Source of the DNA: Paludibacter sp.
GTDB taxonomy: Bacteria; Bacteroidota; Bacteroidia; Bacteroidales; Paludibacteraceae
NCBI GenBank assembly: GCA_018054805.1
Contig: JAGPIU010000096.1
Location: forward strand, 1 to 5,082
Length of the DNA: 5,082 bases
Reading direction: 5' to 3'
Shown here piece by piece: positions 1 to 5,082 of the stretch. Position 1 is the stretch's first letter. The number at the start of each line of letters is the position of its first letter. The position numbers were made by a program, and so were the translations under genes. The notes below the pieces were generated by a model. That model ran no database searches, was not told the origin of the DNA, and worked only from the letters and a program-made list of their open reading frames with translations.

Positions 1-1124
1 GGTTTTGTGGCTTTTAGTCGTGTTTCCGAGAGTTTTGAAGCAGCTTTAGTCAAATCAGTTTTGGTTTGGGCTATCTTCGTTTTCAGTTTTTCAATTTCAT
101 CATCAAAAGAATCGATACGCTGAAGTACAGCATCAAATTCATCCCGTTTTTCGATCAGCTCGTCTACAGTATCTGCTTTATACTTTTTCTGAAGCGTATA
201 AATATCGCTCAAACGATTTTGTACCCATTCAAGACGCTGCGGATTATACTCTACTTTATCGGCAAAACTATTTAGTTCATTACAAATATCTTTCAAATCG
301 ATATAAACACTATCAATGCGTTCGAGCCATTCATTGGCTTCAGGTACATACTTTTTAATTCGCGACAAAGAATTCTGCATTTCTTTAATCATTGGAAGTA
401 TCGATTTCTCTTCATCCAACAGAATAACTGAAGCCTGAAGTTCTATTTTGATTTCTTCCGCATGACTAAGTGTTTGCAGTTCAGCCTCCAACTCTTCCTG
501 TTCTCCCGACTTAAGAGCTGCTTCATTCAACTGATTGAACTGAAATCGAATAAAATCAAGCTCCGCCGACTGTTTTAAAGCCAGATTTTCAAGTTTTTTC
601 AGTTCGGCAATTTCATTCTGCCAACGGGTATAAACTTCTGAATAATAAAGTAGCTGTTTTGAATTCTGAGCAATCATATCGACCACTCCAAGTTGATAAC
701 CTTCGGAACCAAGCAATAAATTATCGTGTTGCGAATGAATATCGATAAGCCGTGAAGTTAGTTCGCGTAACACGTTCAGCGATACGGGTGTATCGTTAAT
801 AAAAGCTCTGGACTTGGCATTTCCGGTAATTTCGCGTCTGATCAGGCATAGTTTTGAAGAAGTCTGATCAAGATCATTTTCATTAAAAAAAGAAGTCAGC
901 GAAGGATAAGCTTCAATATTAAATTCCGCTTCAATAATACATTTATCTGAGTCAGTTTTAATGGCTTTTGTATCGGCACGTTGTCCCAGAATGAGCGATA
1001 AAGCTCCGAGAATAATCGACTTTCCGGCACCAGTTTCACCTGTGAGTACCGAAAAACCTTCATTAAAATCGATATGTAGTTCGGAAATCAGCGCGTAATT
1101 TGAGATATACAACGATTTCAGCAT
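1..1124 (-). CDS. recN: DNA repair protein RecN, N-terminal two thirds (gene runs off the left edge)
   Basis: RecN is an SMC-like ATPase that acts early in recombinational repair of double-strand breaks. The reading frame, translated by hand from the ATG at 1122-1124, stays open for 374 codons to the window edge. It starts MLKSLYISNYALISELHIDF, the typical RecN opening. The Walker A motif GETGAGKS is at residues 29-36, LIRREI with the following SRAFIND segment at about 94-111, and the family motif DIHSQHDN at 128-135. After about residue 140 comes a long charged heptad-like stretch rich in Glu, Lys, Leu and Gln, which is the SMC-type coiled coil. RecN is usually about 550 residues, so roughly the last 175, including the ABC signature and Walker B, lie outside the window. 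The start is 17 bp after the DUF4835 stop, so it is probably the third gene of the coaBC operon. I see no promoter of its own and no SOS-box-like sequence in the gap. The identification is firm; the missing C-terminus is only an edge effect. Confidence 0.95.
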   Translation of the reverse strand, partial: MLKSLYISNYALISELHIDFNEGFSVLTGETGAGKSIILGALSLILGQRADTKAIKTDSDKCIIEAEFNIEAYPSLTSFFNENDLDQTSSKLCLIRREITGNAKSRAFINDTPVSLNVLRELTSRLIDIHSQHDNLLLGSEGYQLGVVDMIAQNSKQLLYYSEVYTRWQNEIAELKKLENLALKQSAELDFIRFQFNQLNEAALKSGEQEELEAELQTLSHAEEIKIELQASVILLDEEKSILPMIKEMQNSLSRIKKYVPEANEWLERIDSVYIDLKDICNELNSFADKVEYNPQRLEWVQNRLSDIYTLQKKYKADTVDELIEKRDEFDAVLQRIDSFDDEIEKLKTKIAQTKTDLTKAASKLSETRLKATK

Positions 1125-1141
1125 ATTTTGTATTTCAGTAC

Positions 1142-2044
1142 TTATTTTTTATTCATTATACGTTCGTAACGATCAGCTCCGGTCGGATTTACATCTGACA
1201 ATACCTGTACAGCATCGGTTTTCTCTTTTTCTCCTGCTTTTGAGAAGATATTAATCAATTCATCATTTTTAGCATCGAGAAATGAAGAAATAATAACTGC
1301 TGATGGACGTGCCCGGTTTGCTTCACGTAAAACAGGTAATCCCGCCAAAATACGAGCACGCGCATTGGTTATATTGGCTGACATTTCGTCGAGTCCCAAA
1401 CGATGGTATTCGTAGAAAAAGTTACGATATTTTTTAAACGCCTCGTCGAGAATATTGTTGATAAGCGCATATCTGTTTCGCGGACTTTCGAAAGCTTTCC
1501 AACCGGGCAGGTCAGCTGCCTGAGCTGCATTTACTATCGATTCGGCAGTCTGAAAAAACGGCGTCCCTCCCATCCTGCTGTACGAATCCATATCGTATCC
1601 GATTATGAGATATGCATAATAAGCCAACACAGCAGTAAGATTTGAATTTATTGTATTTTCGGTCATTTCCAACTGATCAAATTCCTTATATTCAAACACA
1701 TATTCGTTATCTTTGTAATTAAACAGAGTGGAATTGTAGGATGAATTATAAACCGGACGGCGCGACTGAATCTGAATTTCAGCCGAGAACACATTATTCT
1801 CAACTTTTTTTACAATAATATTCATGCTGCATTCAATTTTCTCATCGGTCGTATAGCTCATTTCTGTCCAACGACGGTTGTTTACAAATTCCATCATCGA
1901 TTTCTGAAGAGTGTTGAAAACCGACTTGTTGGTTCCCTGCACCTGATCAGAATTTATCTGGATATTGCAATTTAACTCCTGCGCATTTGAGAACACAAGA
2001 CTTATACCGAGGAAAAATAAGATGAGAATTGTTTTTGCAGACAT
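1142..2044 (-). CDS. DUF4835 family exported protein (PorD-like)
   Basis: This is a 300-residue protein with a Sec signal peptide at residues 1 to about 22: Lys4, a hydrophobic core ILILFFLGISLVF, and a probable cleavage site near SNAQ/ELNC. There is no lipobox at the predicted cleavage site, so a soluble periplasmic or surface protein is more likely than a lipoprotein. The mature N-terminus ELNCNIQINSDQVQGTNK (23-40), the EFVNNRRWT segment (52-60), GW at 181-182, NRY at 190-192, YHRLGLDEM at 213-221 and the C-terminal NPTGADRYERIM (286-297) match the DUF4835 family as I remember it from Bacteroidota. The length is also usual for that family. Some annotation sources call members PorD and link them to the type IX secretion system; I recall the label, not direct experimental proof. 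It lies 39 bp after coaBC and 17 bp before recN, a neighbourhood common in the phylum. The biochemical function is unknown and nothing in the sequence suggests an enzyme active site. Confidence 0.88.
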   Translation of the reverse strand: MSAKTILILFFLGISLVFSNAQELNCNIQINSDQVQGTNKSVFNTLQKSMMEFVNNRRWTEMSYTTDEKIECSMNIIVKKVENNVFSAEIQIQSRRPVYNSSYNSTLFNYKDNEYVFEYKEFDQLEMTENTINSNLTAVLAYYAYLIIGYDMDSYSRMGGTPFFQTAESIVNAAQAADLPGWKAFESPRNRYALINNILDEAFKKYRNFFYEYHRLGLDEMSANITNARARILAGLPVLREANRARPSAVIISSFLDAKNDELINIFSKAGEKEKTDAVQVLSDVNPTGADRYERIMNKK

Positions 2045-2083
2045 AGTTTTAACAAAAGATAAACTGATTTTTCAAAATATACA

Positions 2084-3280
2084 TTAGAAAATCAGTGTAT
2101 TAATTTCATTGATAATATCATCAGCTACTTCGAGTTTACTTTTCAGTTCGTACTCACGCTGCAGGCCTGATCGGTGTATGATGGAGACTTTGTTGGTATC
2201 GAAACCAAAACCGGAATTCGGATCCTGTAAAGAATTAAGCACAATAAAATCGAAGTTTTTTCGCTCCATTTTACTTTTAGCATTTGCTTCTTCGTTGTTG
2301 GTTTCGAGAGCAAAACCTACCAGAAATTGTTCGTGACGCTTAATTTTACCAACTTCGGCAGCAATGTCGAGTGTTGGTTTTAGTTCTACAACCAAATTAT
2401 CATGTTCACGCTTCAATTTATAATCCGACTGAGAAACGGGCGTAAAATCGGCTACTGCTGCGCAAAGAATTGCTCCATCCATTTTATCGAATTTCGAAAG
2501 TACAGCTTTGTACATTTCTTCGGCCGATTCCACATTGATACGATTAATTGCAGCATGTTTTGCACGCACATTTACCGGTCCGGTAATAAGTGTAACTTCA
2601 GCTCCCTGTTTTGCACAAGCATCGGCCAGCGCAAAACCCATTTTACCTGACGAATAATTACCTACAAAACGTACGGGATCTATCTTTTCGTATGTGGGTC
2701 CGGCCGTAATCAGCACTTTTTTCCCCGACATCAATTTTGGTGTAAAATAGTCGTCGAGAAATTGCACAATGTTTTCAGGTTCTTCCATCCTGCCTTTTCC
2801 TTCGAGACCACTTGCAAGCTGCCCTACAGCAGGCTCAATAATCTGATTTCCATACGAACGTAAAATATCAAGATTATGTTTTGTAGAAGGATGTGCGAAC
2901 ATATCCAGATCCATGGCCGGGGCTACAAATACAGGGCATTTAGCTGAAAGATATGTAGTTAGAAGTAAATTATCAGCCACTCCATTTACCATTTTTCCAA
3001 TTGTATTGGCTGTAGCCGGGGCAATAAGATAAGCATCGGCCCACATACCAAGATCGACATGACTGTTCCAGTCGCCATTTTCAGGATTAAAAAATTCGAC
3101 AAGAATTGGATTTCTTGAAAGCGTGGCAAGGGTAAGTGGTGTGATAAACTCTTTAGCAAGTGGAGTCATAATAACTTTTACTTCCATACCTTCTTTCACA
3201 AGTAAACGAACGAGATGAGCTGCTTTGTAAGCAGCAATACTACCTGTAACTCCGAGAATAATTTTTTTACCCTGTAACAT
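2084..3280 (-). CDS. coaBC: Bifunctional phosphopantothenoylcysteine decarboxylase / phosphopantothenate-cysteine ligase
   Basis: CoaBC carries out two consecutive steps of coenzyme A synthesis. The C-terminal CoaB joins cysteine to 4'-phosphopantothenate using CTP. The N-terminal FMN-dependent CoaC then decarboxylates the product to 4'-phosphopantetheine. At 398 residues it is full length (E. coli Dfp is about 406). CoaC spans about 1-180, with the flavin-binding GSIAAYK (13-19), catalytic His74 in HVDLG, APATANTIGK (87-96), PAMDLDMF (121-128) and the flap ASGLEGKGRM (156-165). CoaB spans about 186-398, with ITAGPTYEKIDPVRF (191-205), NYSSGKMG (208-215) whose Asn208 matches the essential ligase Asn, AAVADF (274-279), YKLK (287-290) and VGFALET (321-327). 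Oddity: the PAMN Asn is Asp124 and the flap Cys is Ser157. The ATG is preceded by a probable promoter and starts a new transcription unit after a terminator. It is the first gene of the coaBC-DUF4835-recN group. Confidence 0.96.
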   Translation of the reverse strand: MLQGKKIILGVTGSIAAYKAAHLVRLLVKEGMEVKVIMTPLAKEFITPLTLATLSRNPILVEFFNPENGDWNSHVDLGMWADAYLIAPATANTIGKMVNGVADNLLLTTYLSAKCPVFVAPAMDLDMFAHPSTKHNLDILRSYGNQIIEPAVGQLASGLEGKGRMEEPENIVQFLDDYFTPKLMSGKKVLITAGPTYEKIDPVRFVGNYSSGKMGFALADACAKQGAEVTLITGPVNVRAKHAAINRINVESAEEMYKAVLSKFDKMDGAILCAAVADFTPVSQSDYKLKREHDNLVVELKPTLDIAAEVGKIKRHEQFLVGFALETNNEEANAKSKMERKNFDFIVLNSLQDPNSGFGFDTNKVSIIHRSGLQREYELKSKLEVADDIINEINTLIF

Positions 3281-3322
3281 GATATATAAGATTCAAAATG
3301 TTGATTTAATGTTTTACTCACA

Positions 3323-3355
3323 CAAAAATACAAAATAGAATTGAACTACTTACAA
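3323..3355 (-). promoter_or_regulatory. Probable Bacteroidota-type promoter of coaBC
   Basis: On the minus strand, TATTTTTG (3330-3323) fits the Bacteroidota -7 consensus TAnnTTTG exactly. A TTG at 3355-3353 lies 22 bp upstream, within the range I recall for the -33 element. The expected start of transcription is around 3316, giving a leader of about 36 nt before the coaBC ATG. The position, directly after the upstream terminator hairpin, is what a separate coaBC unit would need. The local DNA is AT-rich, so chance matches are possible, and an overlapping near-match (TATTTTG, one base short) lies just upstream. Confidence 0.5.
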
Positions 3356-3409
3356 TTAAAAAAATAAAAGAACCGTGAAAGTCATTAGTGACTTTTGGTT
3401 CTTTTATTT
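3355..3409 (-). terminator. Rho-independent terminator after the bamD-omega unit
   Basis: The segment folds into a long hairpin. The outer stem is a perfect 13-bp inverted repeat (3362-3374 with 3397-3409). A 2-nt bulge (3375-3376) separates it from an inner stem of seven Watson-Crick pairs plus one G-U pair (3377-3384 with 3389-3396), closed by a 4-nt loop (3385-3388). Read on the minus strand, the stem base runs into CTTTTATTTTTTTAATTG, a good U-tract. On the plus strand the tail is shorter and broken by A, so the minus direction is favoured. It lies 60 bp past the omega gene stop and just upstream of the coaBC promoter candidate, separating two transcription units. Confidence 0.8.
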
Positions 3410-3462
3410 AATACACTAATTACGAAACACTTATGTTCGGAATGTGTCAATATGTAAATTAT

Positions 3463-3477
3463 CTGAAATTATTTCAG
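3463..3477. repeat. Short perfect palindrome over the omega gene stop codon
   Basis: CTGAAATTATTTCAG consists of two 7-base arms around a single central base and includes the TAA stop and the last two codons of the omega gene. A one-base loop is too tight for a full RNA hairpin, so in RNA only a shorter stem would form. It may be a chance AT-rich palindrome or a protein-binding site. I see no second copy in the spacers. Confidence 0.35.
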
Positions 3478-3801
3478 TTTGCTGTCCTTCAGAGGATTGC
3501 GATAATAAATCTTATCTTCGATAAATTCCTGAGTAGCAATAAGTACCGGTTTTGGAAGTTTCTCGTAATAACGTGAGATTTCAATCTGTTCACGGTTTTC
3601 GAACACTTCTTCGATATTTTCGTTCAACGACGAAAATTCAACCAGTTTTTTATCAAGTTCCGATTTAATTTCGGCACTGATCTGATTGGCTCTTTTGGCA
3701 ATAATTTTTACTGTTTCGTACACATTACCAACATTTTCACTTAGCGAGCTCATGTCGCGCGAAATGGTATTCGTAGGTGCGTTCACTTTTTTGTAATCCA
3801 T
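3469..3801 (-). CDS. rpoZ: DNA-directed RNA polymerase omega subunit, Bacteroidota type
   Basis: This is a 110-residue cytoplasmic protein. The N-terminus MDYKKVNAPTNTISRD, the core NVYETVKIIAKRANQI (26-41) and the tail LPKPVLIATQEFIEDKIYYR (82-101) match small proteins of Bacteroidota annotated as RNA polymerase omega (Rpb6/RpoZ family). Omega helps fold and assemble the beta' subunit; in E. coli it also contributes to a ppGpp-binding site. The KRANQI stretch corresponds to the AARRARQL-like helix of classical omega, but the rest is divergent and longer than the 91-residue E. coli protein. The family assignment therefore rests mainly on that helix and on gene context. It starts 12 bp after bamD with no promoter between them on this strand, so the two are almost certainly co-transcribed. 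A terminator follows. The start at 3801 is preferred because the MDYKK opening is typical of these homologues. Confidence 0.85.
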   Translation of the reverse strand: MDYKKVNAPTNTISRDMSSLSENVGNVYETVKIIAKRANQISAEIKSELDKKLVEFSSLNENIEEVFENREQIEISRYYEKLPKPVLIATQEFIEDKIYYRNPLKDSKLK

Positions 3802-3813
3802 ACTTTTGTATAT

Positions 3814-4617
3814 TTAGTCTTTTACTATTTTTTTACATTCACTAAAAATCCGGTCAGCCTGTCTTTTCAGTTTTCCATCAGGAAACTCATTGATAAAGTT
3901 ATAATATTCATCAATAGTATTTCTGTATCTCTCAATTTTCTTTTCTTCCACACTCTGAACTGCCTGTTGATATTTCGATTCGAGAATGATCATCGACAAT
4001 TCTTCGCGGTACTTGTTATTTGGAAATTTCTTAAGCCCGTTTTGAGCTGTAATTGCAGCCGATTCATAATTATTGGCAAGATAATTTCCTAAATTAAAAT
4101 ACAATCTGGAGTTTATCAGATACTTATAAGCAAGCTTATCATTCATTTCGTCGAGCAACTTATAAGCCTCCGGAGCACGTTCACTTTCGGGATAAACATC
4201 CACAAACTCCTGCAAAGCCGTTATTGCATCGAAGGTAGCCGTCTGATCGAGTCGTGCATCTGGCGAATCGAGATAATAACAATAACCAATCATAAATTTA
4301 GCATCGGTTATATATTTACCTTTCGGATAAGTTTTCACATAAGTCTTATAATATTCGCTGGCAGAGAAATAATCCTTCTGCCCCATGTACGATTTTGCGA
4401 TATAATTCAGAACTTCTTCTGAACGTTCGGTACCTTTATAGTAAATGGCAATTTCGTCGAACAAGGTACTTGCACGCATAAAATCGCCTTTTTCGAAATA
4501 TTCAATTGCCTTTGTATATTTCAGTTCGGGATCGGTACTTTTGAGCAGTTTCTGATATTCACCACAAGCACTTAAAAACACGACTGAAAGTATTAGTAAA
4601 AATGAAATCTTTTTCAT
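3814..4617 (-). CDS. bamD: Outer membrane protein assembly factor BamD (lipoprotein)
   Basis: BamD is the essential lipoprotein partner of BamA in the complex that inserts beta-barrel proteins into the outer membrane; it is anchored on the periplasmic face. The 267-residue product has a lipoprotein signal peptide (Lys2-Lys3, hydrophobic stretch, lipobox LSAC with Cys18). It then has TPR-like helical repeats: FEKGDFMRASTLFDEI (41-56), QKDYFSASEYYKTYVKTYP (80-98), FMIGYCYYLDSPDARLDQ (108-125), ITALQEFVDVYP (132-143), NLGNYLANNYESA (175-187) and a last helical pair ending near 262. The YFSASEYYKTY...YP and SPDARLDQT signatures are characteristic of BamD (YfiO). The length is close to the usual 245-275. 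The ATG has no Shine-Dalgarno sequence, as is normal for the phylum, and lies only 16 bp from a -7 promoter element. It is the first gene of a two-gene unit with the omega subunit. Confidence 0.94.
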   Translation of the reverse strand: MKKISFLLILSVVFLSACGEYQKLLKSTDPELKYTKAIEYFEKGDFMRASTLFDEIAIYYKGTERSEEVLNYIAKSYMGQKDYFSASEYYKTYVKTYPKGKYITDAKFMIGYCYYLDSPDARLDQTATFDAITALQEFVDVYPESERAPEAYKLLDEMNDKLAYKYLINSRLYFNLGNYLANNYESAAITAQNGLKKFPNNKYREELSMIILESKYQQAVQSVEEKKIERYRNTIDEYYNFINEFPDGKLKRQADRIFSECKKIVKD

Positions 4618-4633
4618 GTTGAAAATTGGACTG

Positions 4634-4641
4634 CAAAAGTA
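4634..4641 (-). promoter_or_regulatory. Probable -7 element of the bamD promoter
   Basis: The minus strand reads TACTTTTG followed by CA, an exact match to the Bacteroidota TAnnTTTG -7 consensus. No TTG lies at the expected -33 distance; that region is a T-rich run (minus-strand reading of 4659-4670). Transcription would start near 4627, leaving a leader of only about 10 nt before the bamD ATG. Confidence 0.5.
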
Positions 4642-4683
4642 GTTAATATATTGATAATAAAAAAATAAAAACGATATTTTTTT

Positions 4684-4703
4684 GAATTTCTATGTTGAAA
4701 TTC
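4684..4703. repeat. Perfect 7-base inverted repeat upstream of bamD
   Basis: The arms GAATTTC and GAAATTC are exact reverse complements separated by TATGTT. The repeat lies about 45 bp upstream of the bamD -7 element, next to a T-run (4677-4683). It could be an operator, a weak transcript hairpin or chance in AT-rich DNA. Confidence 0.35.
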
Positions 4704-4779
4704 CGACATTTAAGTTAAACGCTGAACTATTTAACCAGCAAAATCAGAATTACATTCACTTCAAGAAAAAAGGAGCAAC

Positions 4780-5082
4780 TTATTTTTGAAGATACTTTTC
4801 GAAACCTTTGGTCTGGGTTGTTTTAAATTCACCCTTTTCGTCGGAATAAATCAAATAACAGTCAAGTCCATCAATTTCGTTACATATTTTCATTGCACTA
4901 TCAACTCCTAAAACCATAAAAGCTGTAGCATAAGCATCGGCAGTCATACAATCAGGCGCTACCACTGTAGCACTCAACATATTATGATCCACAGGCTTTC
5001 CTGTTCTGGGATCGATAGTATGAGCAAATTTTTTGCCATCACGAAAATAAAACTGTCTGTAATTTCCCGAAGTGGTCAAACC
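4780..5082 (-). CDS. apbE: FAD:protein FMN transferase ApbE, C-terminal fragment (gene begins beyond the right edge)
   Basis: ApbE covalently attaches FMN from FAD to a Thr/Ser of target proteins such as NqrC or RnfG subunits of ion-pumping complexes, acting outside the inner membrane. The last 100 codons are present and the frame is open to the window edge; the first visible residues are G-L-T-T-S-G-N-Y-R. The TSGNYR motif (fragment residues 4-9), HTIDPRTGKP (21-30) and MTADAYATAFMVLG (46-59) are the classical C-terminal ApbE motifs. The Asp and Thr of ADAYAT (49 and 53) correspond to the Mg-binding ligands of characterised members. The full protein is usually about 330-350 residues, so roughly two thirds, including any lipoprotein signal, is outside. 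The TTG at 5077-5079 is an internal Leu codon, not a start. The stop is 162 bp before bamD, which has its own promoter candidate, so apbE is probably a separate unit. The flavinylated partner is not in this window. Confidence 0.93.
   Translation of the reverse strand, partial: GLTTSGNYRQFYFRDGKKFAHTIDPRTGKPVDHNMLSATVVAPDCMTADAYATAFMVLGVDSAMKICNEIDGLDCYLIYSDEKGEFKTTQTKGFEKYLQK

Larger units (their letters stand above)
4618..4779. other. AT-rich spacer between apbE and bamD
   Basis: This 162-bp spacer holds no plausible gene. Besides the -7 element near bamD it contains two small inverted repeats: a perfect 7-base one, GAATTTC/GAAATTC with a 6-base spacer (4684-4703), and GTTAAAC...ATTTAAC (4714-4735), which pairs over 6-7 bases around an 8-base loop. 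Between 4654 and 4683 there are long A and T runs. One hairpin could help end the apbE transcript, but neither has a directly adjoining U-tract on the minus strand, so I do not call a terminator. Confidence 0.5.

Noticed and set aside
66..275. Plus-strand open frame of 69 codons, hydrophobic and resembling a small membrane protein
   Set aside because: It is antisense to the recN coiled-coil region. The Phe/Ile richness is explained by complementing Glu/Lys/Asp-rich codons, and no other support is visible.
1403..1645. Plus-strand open frame of 80 codons
   Set aside because: It lies wholly inside the DUF4835 gene on the opposite strand. The translation has no recognisable domain, and the minus-strand protein has a signal peptide and family motifs.
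2053..2061. TATCTTTTG on the minus strand before DUF4835 as a possible promoter
   Set aside because: The spacing is one base off the TAnnTTTG consensus and it ends only 8 bp before the ATG, leaving no leader. Co-transcription with coaBC is more likely.
2109..2650. Two plus-strand open frames (2109-2336 and 2402-2650) within coaBC
   Set aside because: Both are antisense to a firmly identified full-length coaBC. Their translations are rich in Ser, Cys and Phe, as expected of reverse-strand shadows.
2936..2938. Cys115 of CoaBC as a replacement for the missing flap cysteine
   Set aside because: It is about 40 residues away in sequence, just before the strand leading into the PAMD motif. There is no evidence from sequence alone that it reaches the active site, so I did not claim compensation.
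3801..3808. TACTTTTG on the plus strand, an exact -7 promoter match
   Set aside because: It sits in the 12-bp bamD-omega gap pointing antisense into bamD with no gene downstream on that strand. The motif is short and AT-rich, so chance is the simpler explanation.
1..5082. Search for mobile elements, CRISPR arrays, tRNAs, toxin-antitoxin pairs or defence genes
   Set aside because: All coding space is accounted for by six recognisable conserved genes and the spacers are under 190 bp. I saw no transposase motifs, regular direct repeats or tRNA-like structures.

Overview
The window looks like a piece of a Bacteroidota chromosome, probably class Bacteroidia. The DNA is AT-rich and all genes lie on the minus strand. 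Start codons lack Shine-Dalgarno sequences and are preceded by A/T-rich DNA. Two intergenic spacers carry the Bacteroidota-type TAnnTTTG -7 promoter element. The gene order bamD - omega subunit - coaBC - DUF4835 - recN is one I know from this phylum. I cannot name a genus.

Layout in the direction of transcription (right to left). The window opens inside the 3' end of an apbE flavin transferase gene (4780-5082). A 162-bp AT-rich spacer with two small inverted repeats and a probable promoter follows. Next come bamD (3814-4617), an outer-membrane assembly lipoprotein, and, 12 bp later, a small omega-type RNA polymerase subunit gene (3469-3801). A strong hairpin with a U-tract (3355-3409) appears to end this unit. 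Just beyond it is a second promoter candidate (3323-3355), which would drive coaBC (2084-3280, coenzyme A synthesis), a DUF4835 exported protein (1142-2044) and recN (DNA repair, cut by the left edge, 1-1124). Gaps in this second unit are 39 and 17 bp, so the three genes are probably co-transcribed.

The genes are mostly housekeeping: envelope biogenesis (BamD, DUF4835, ApbE for flavinylated membrane complexes), transcription (omega), cofactor supply (CoaBC) and double-strand-break repair (RecN). I see no mobile element, tRNA, rRNA, CRISPR array or defence cassette. No new multi-gene system is evident. The most notable observation is in the CoaC half of CoaBC: two residues important in characterised homologues, an Asn in the PAMN motif and a Cys in the ACG...GRM flap, appear as Asp124 and Ser157.
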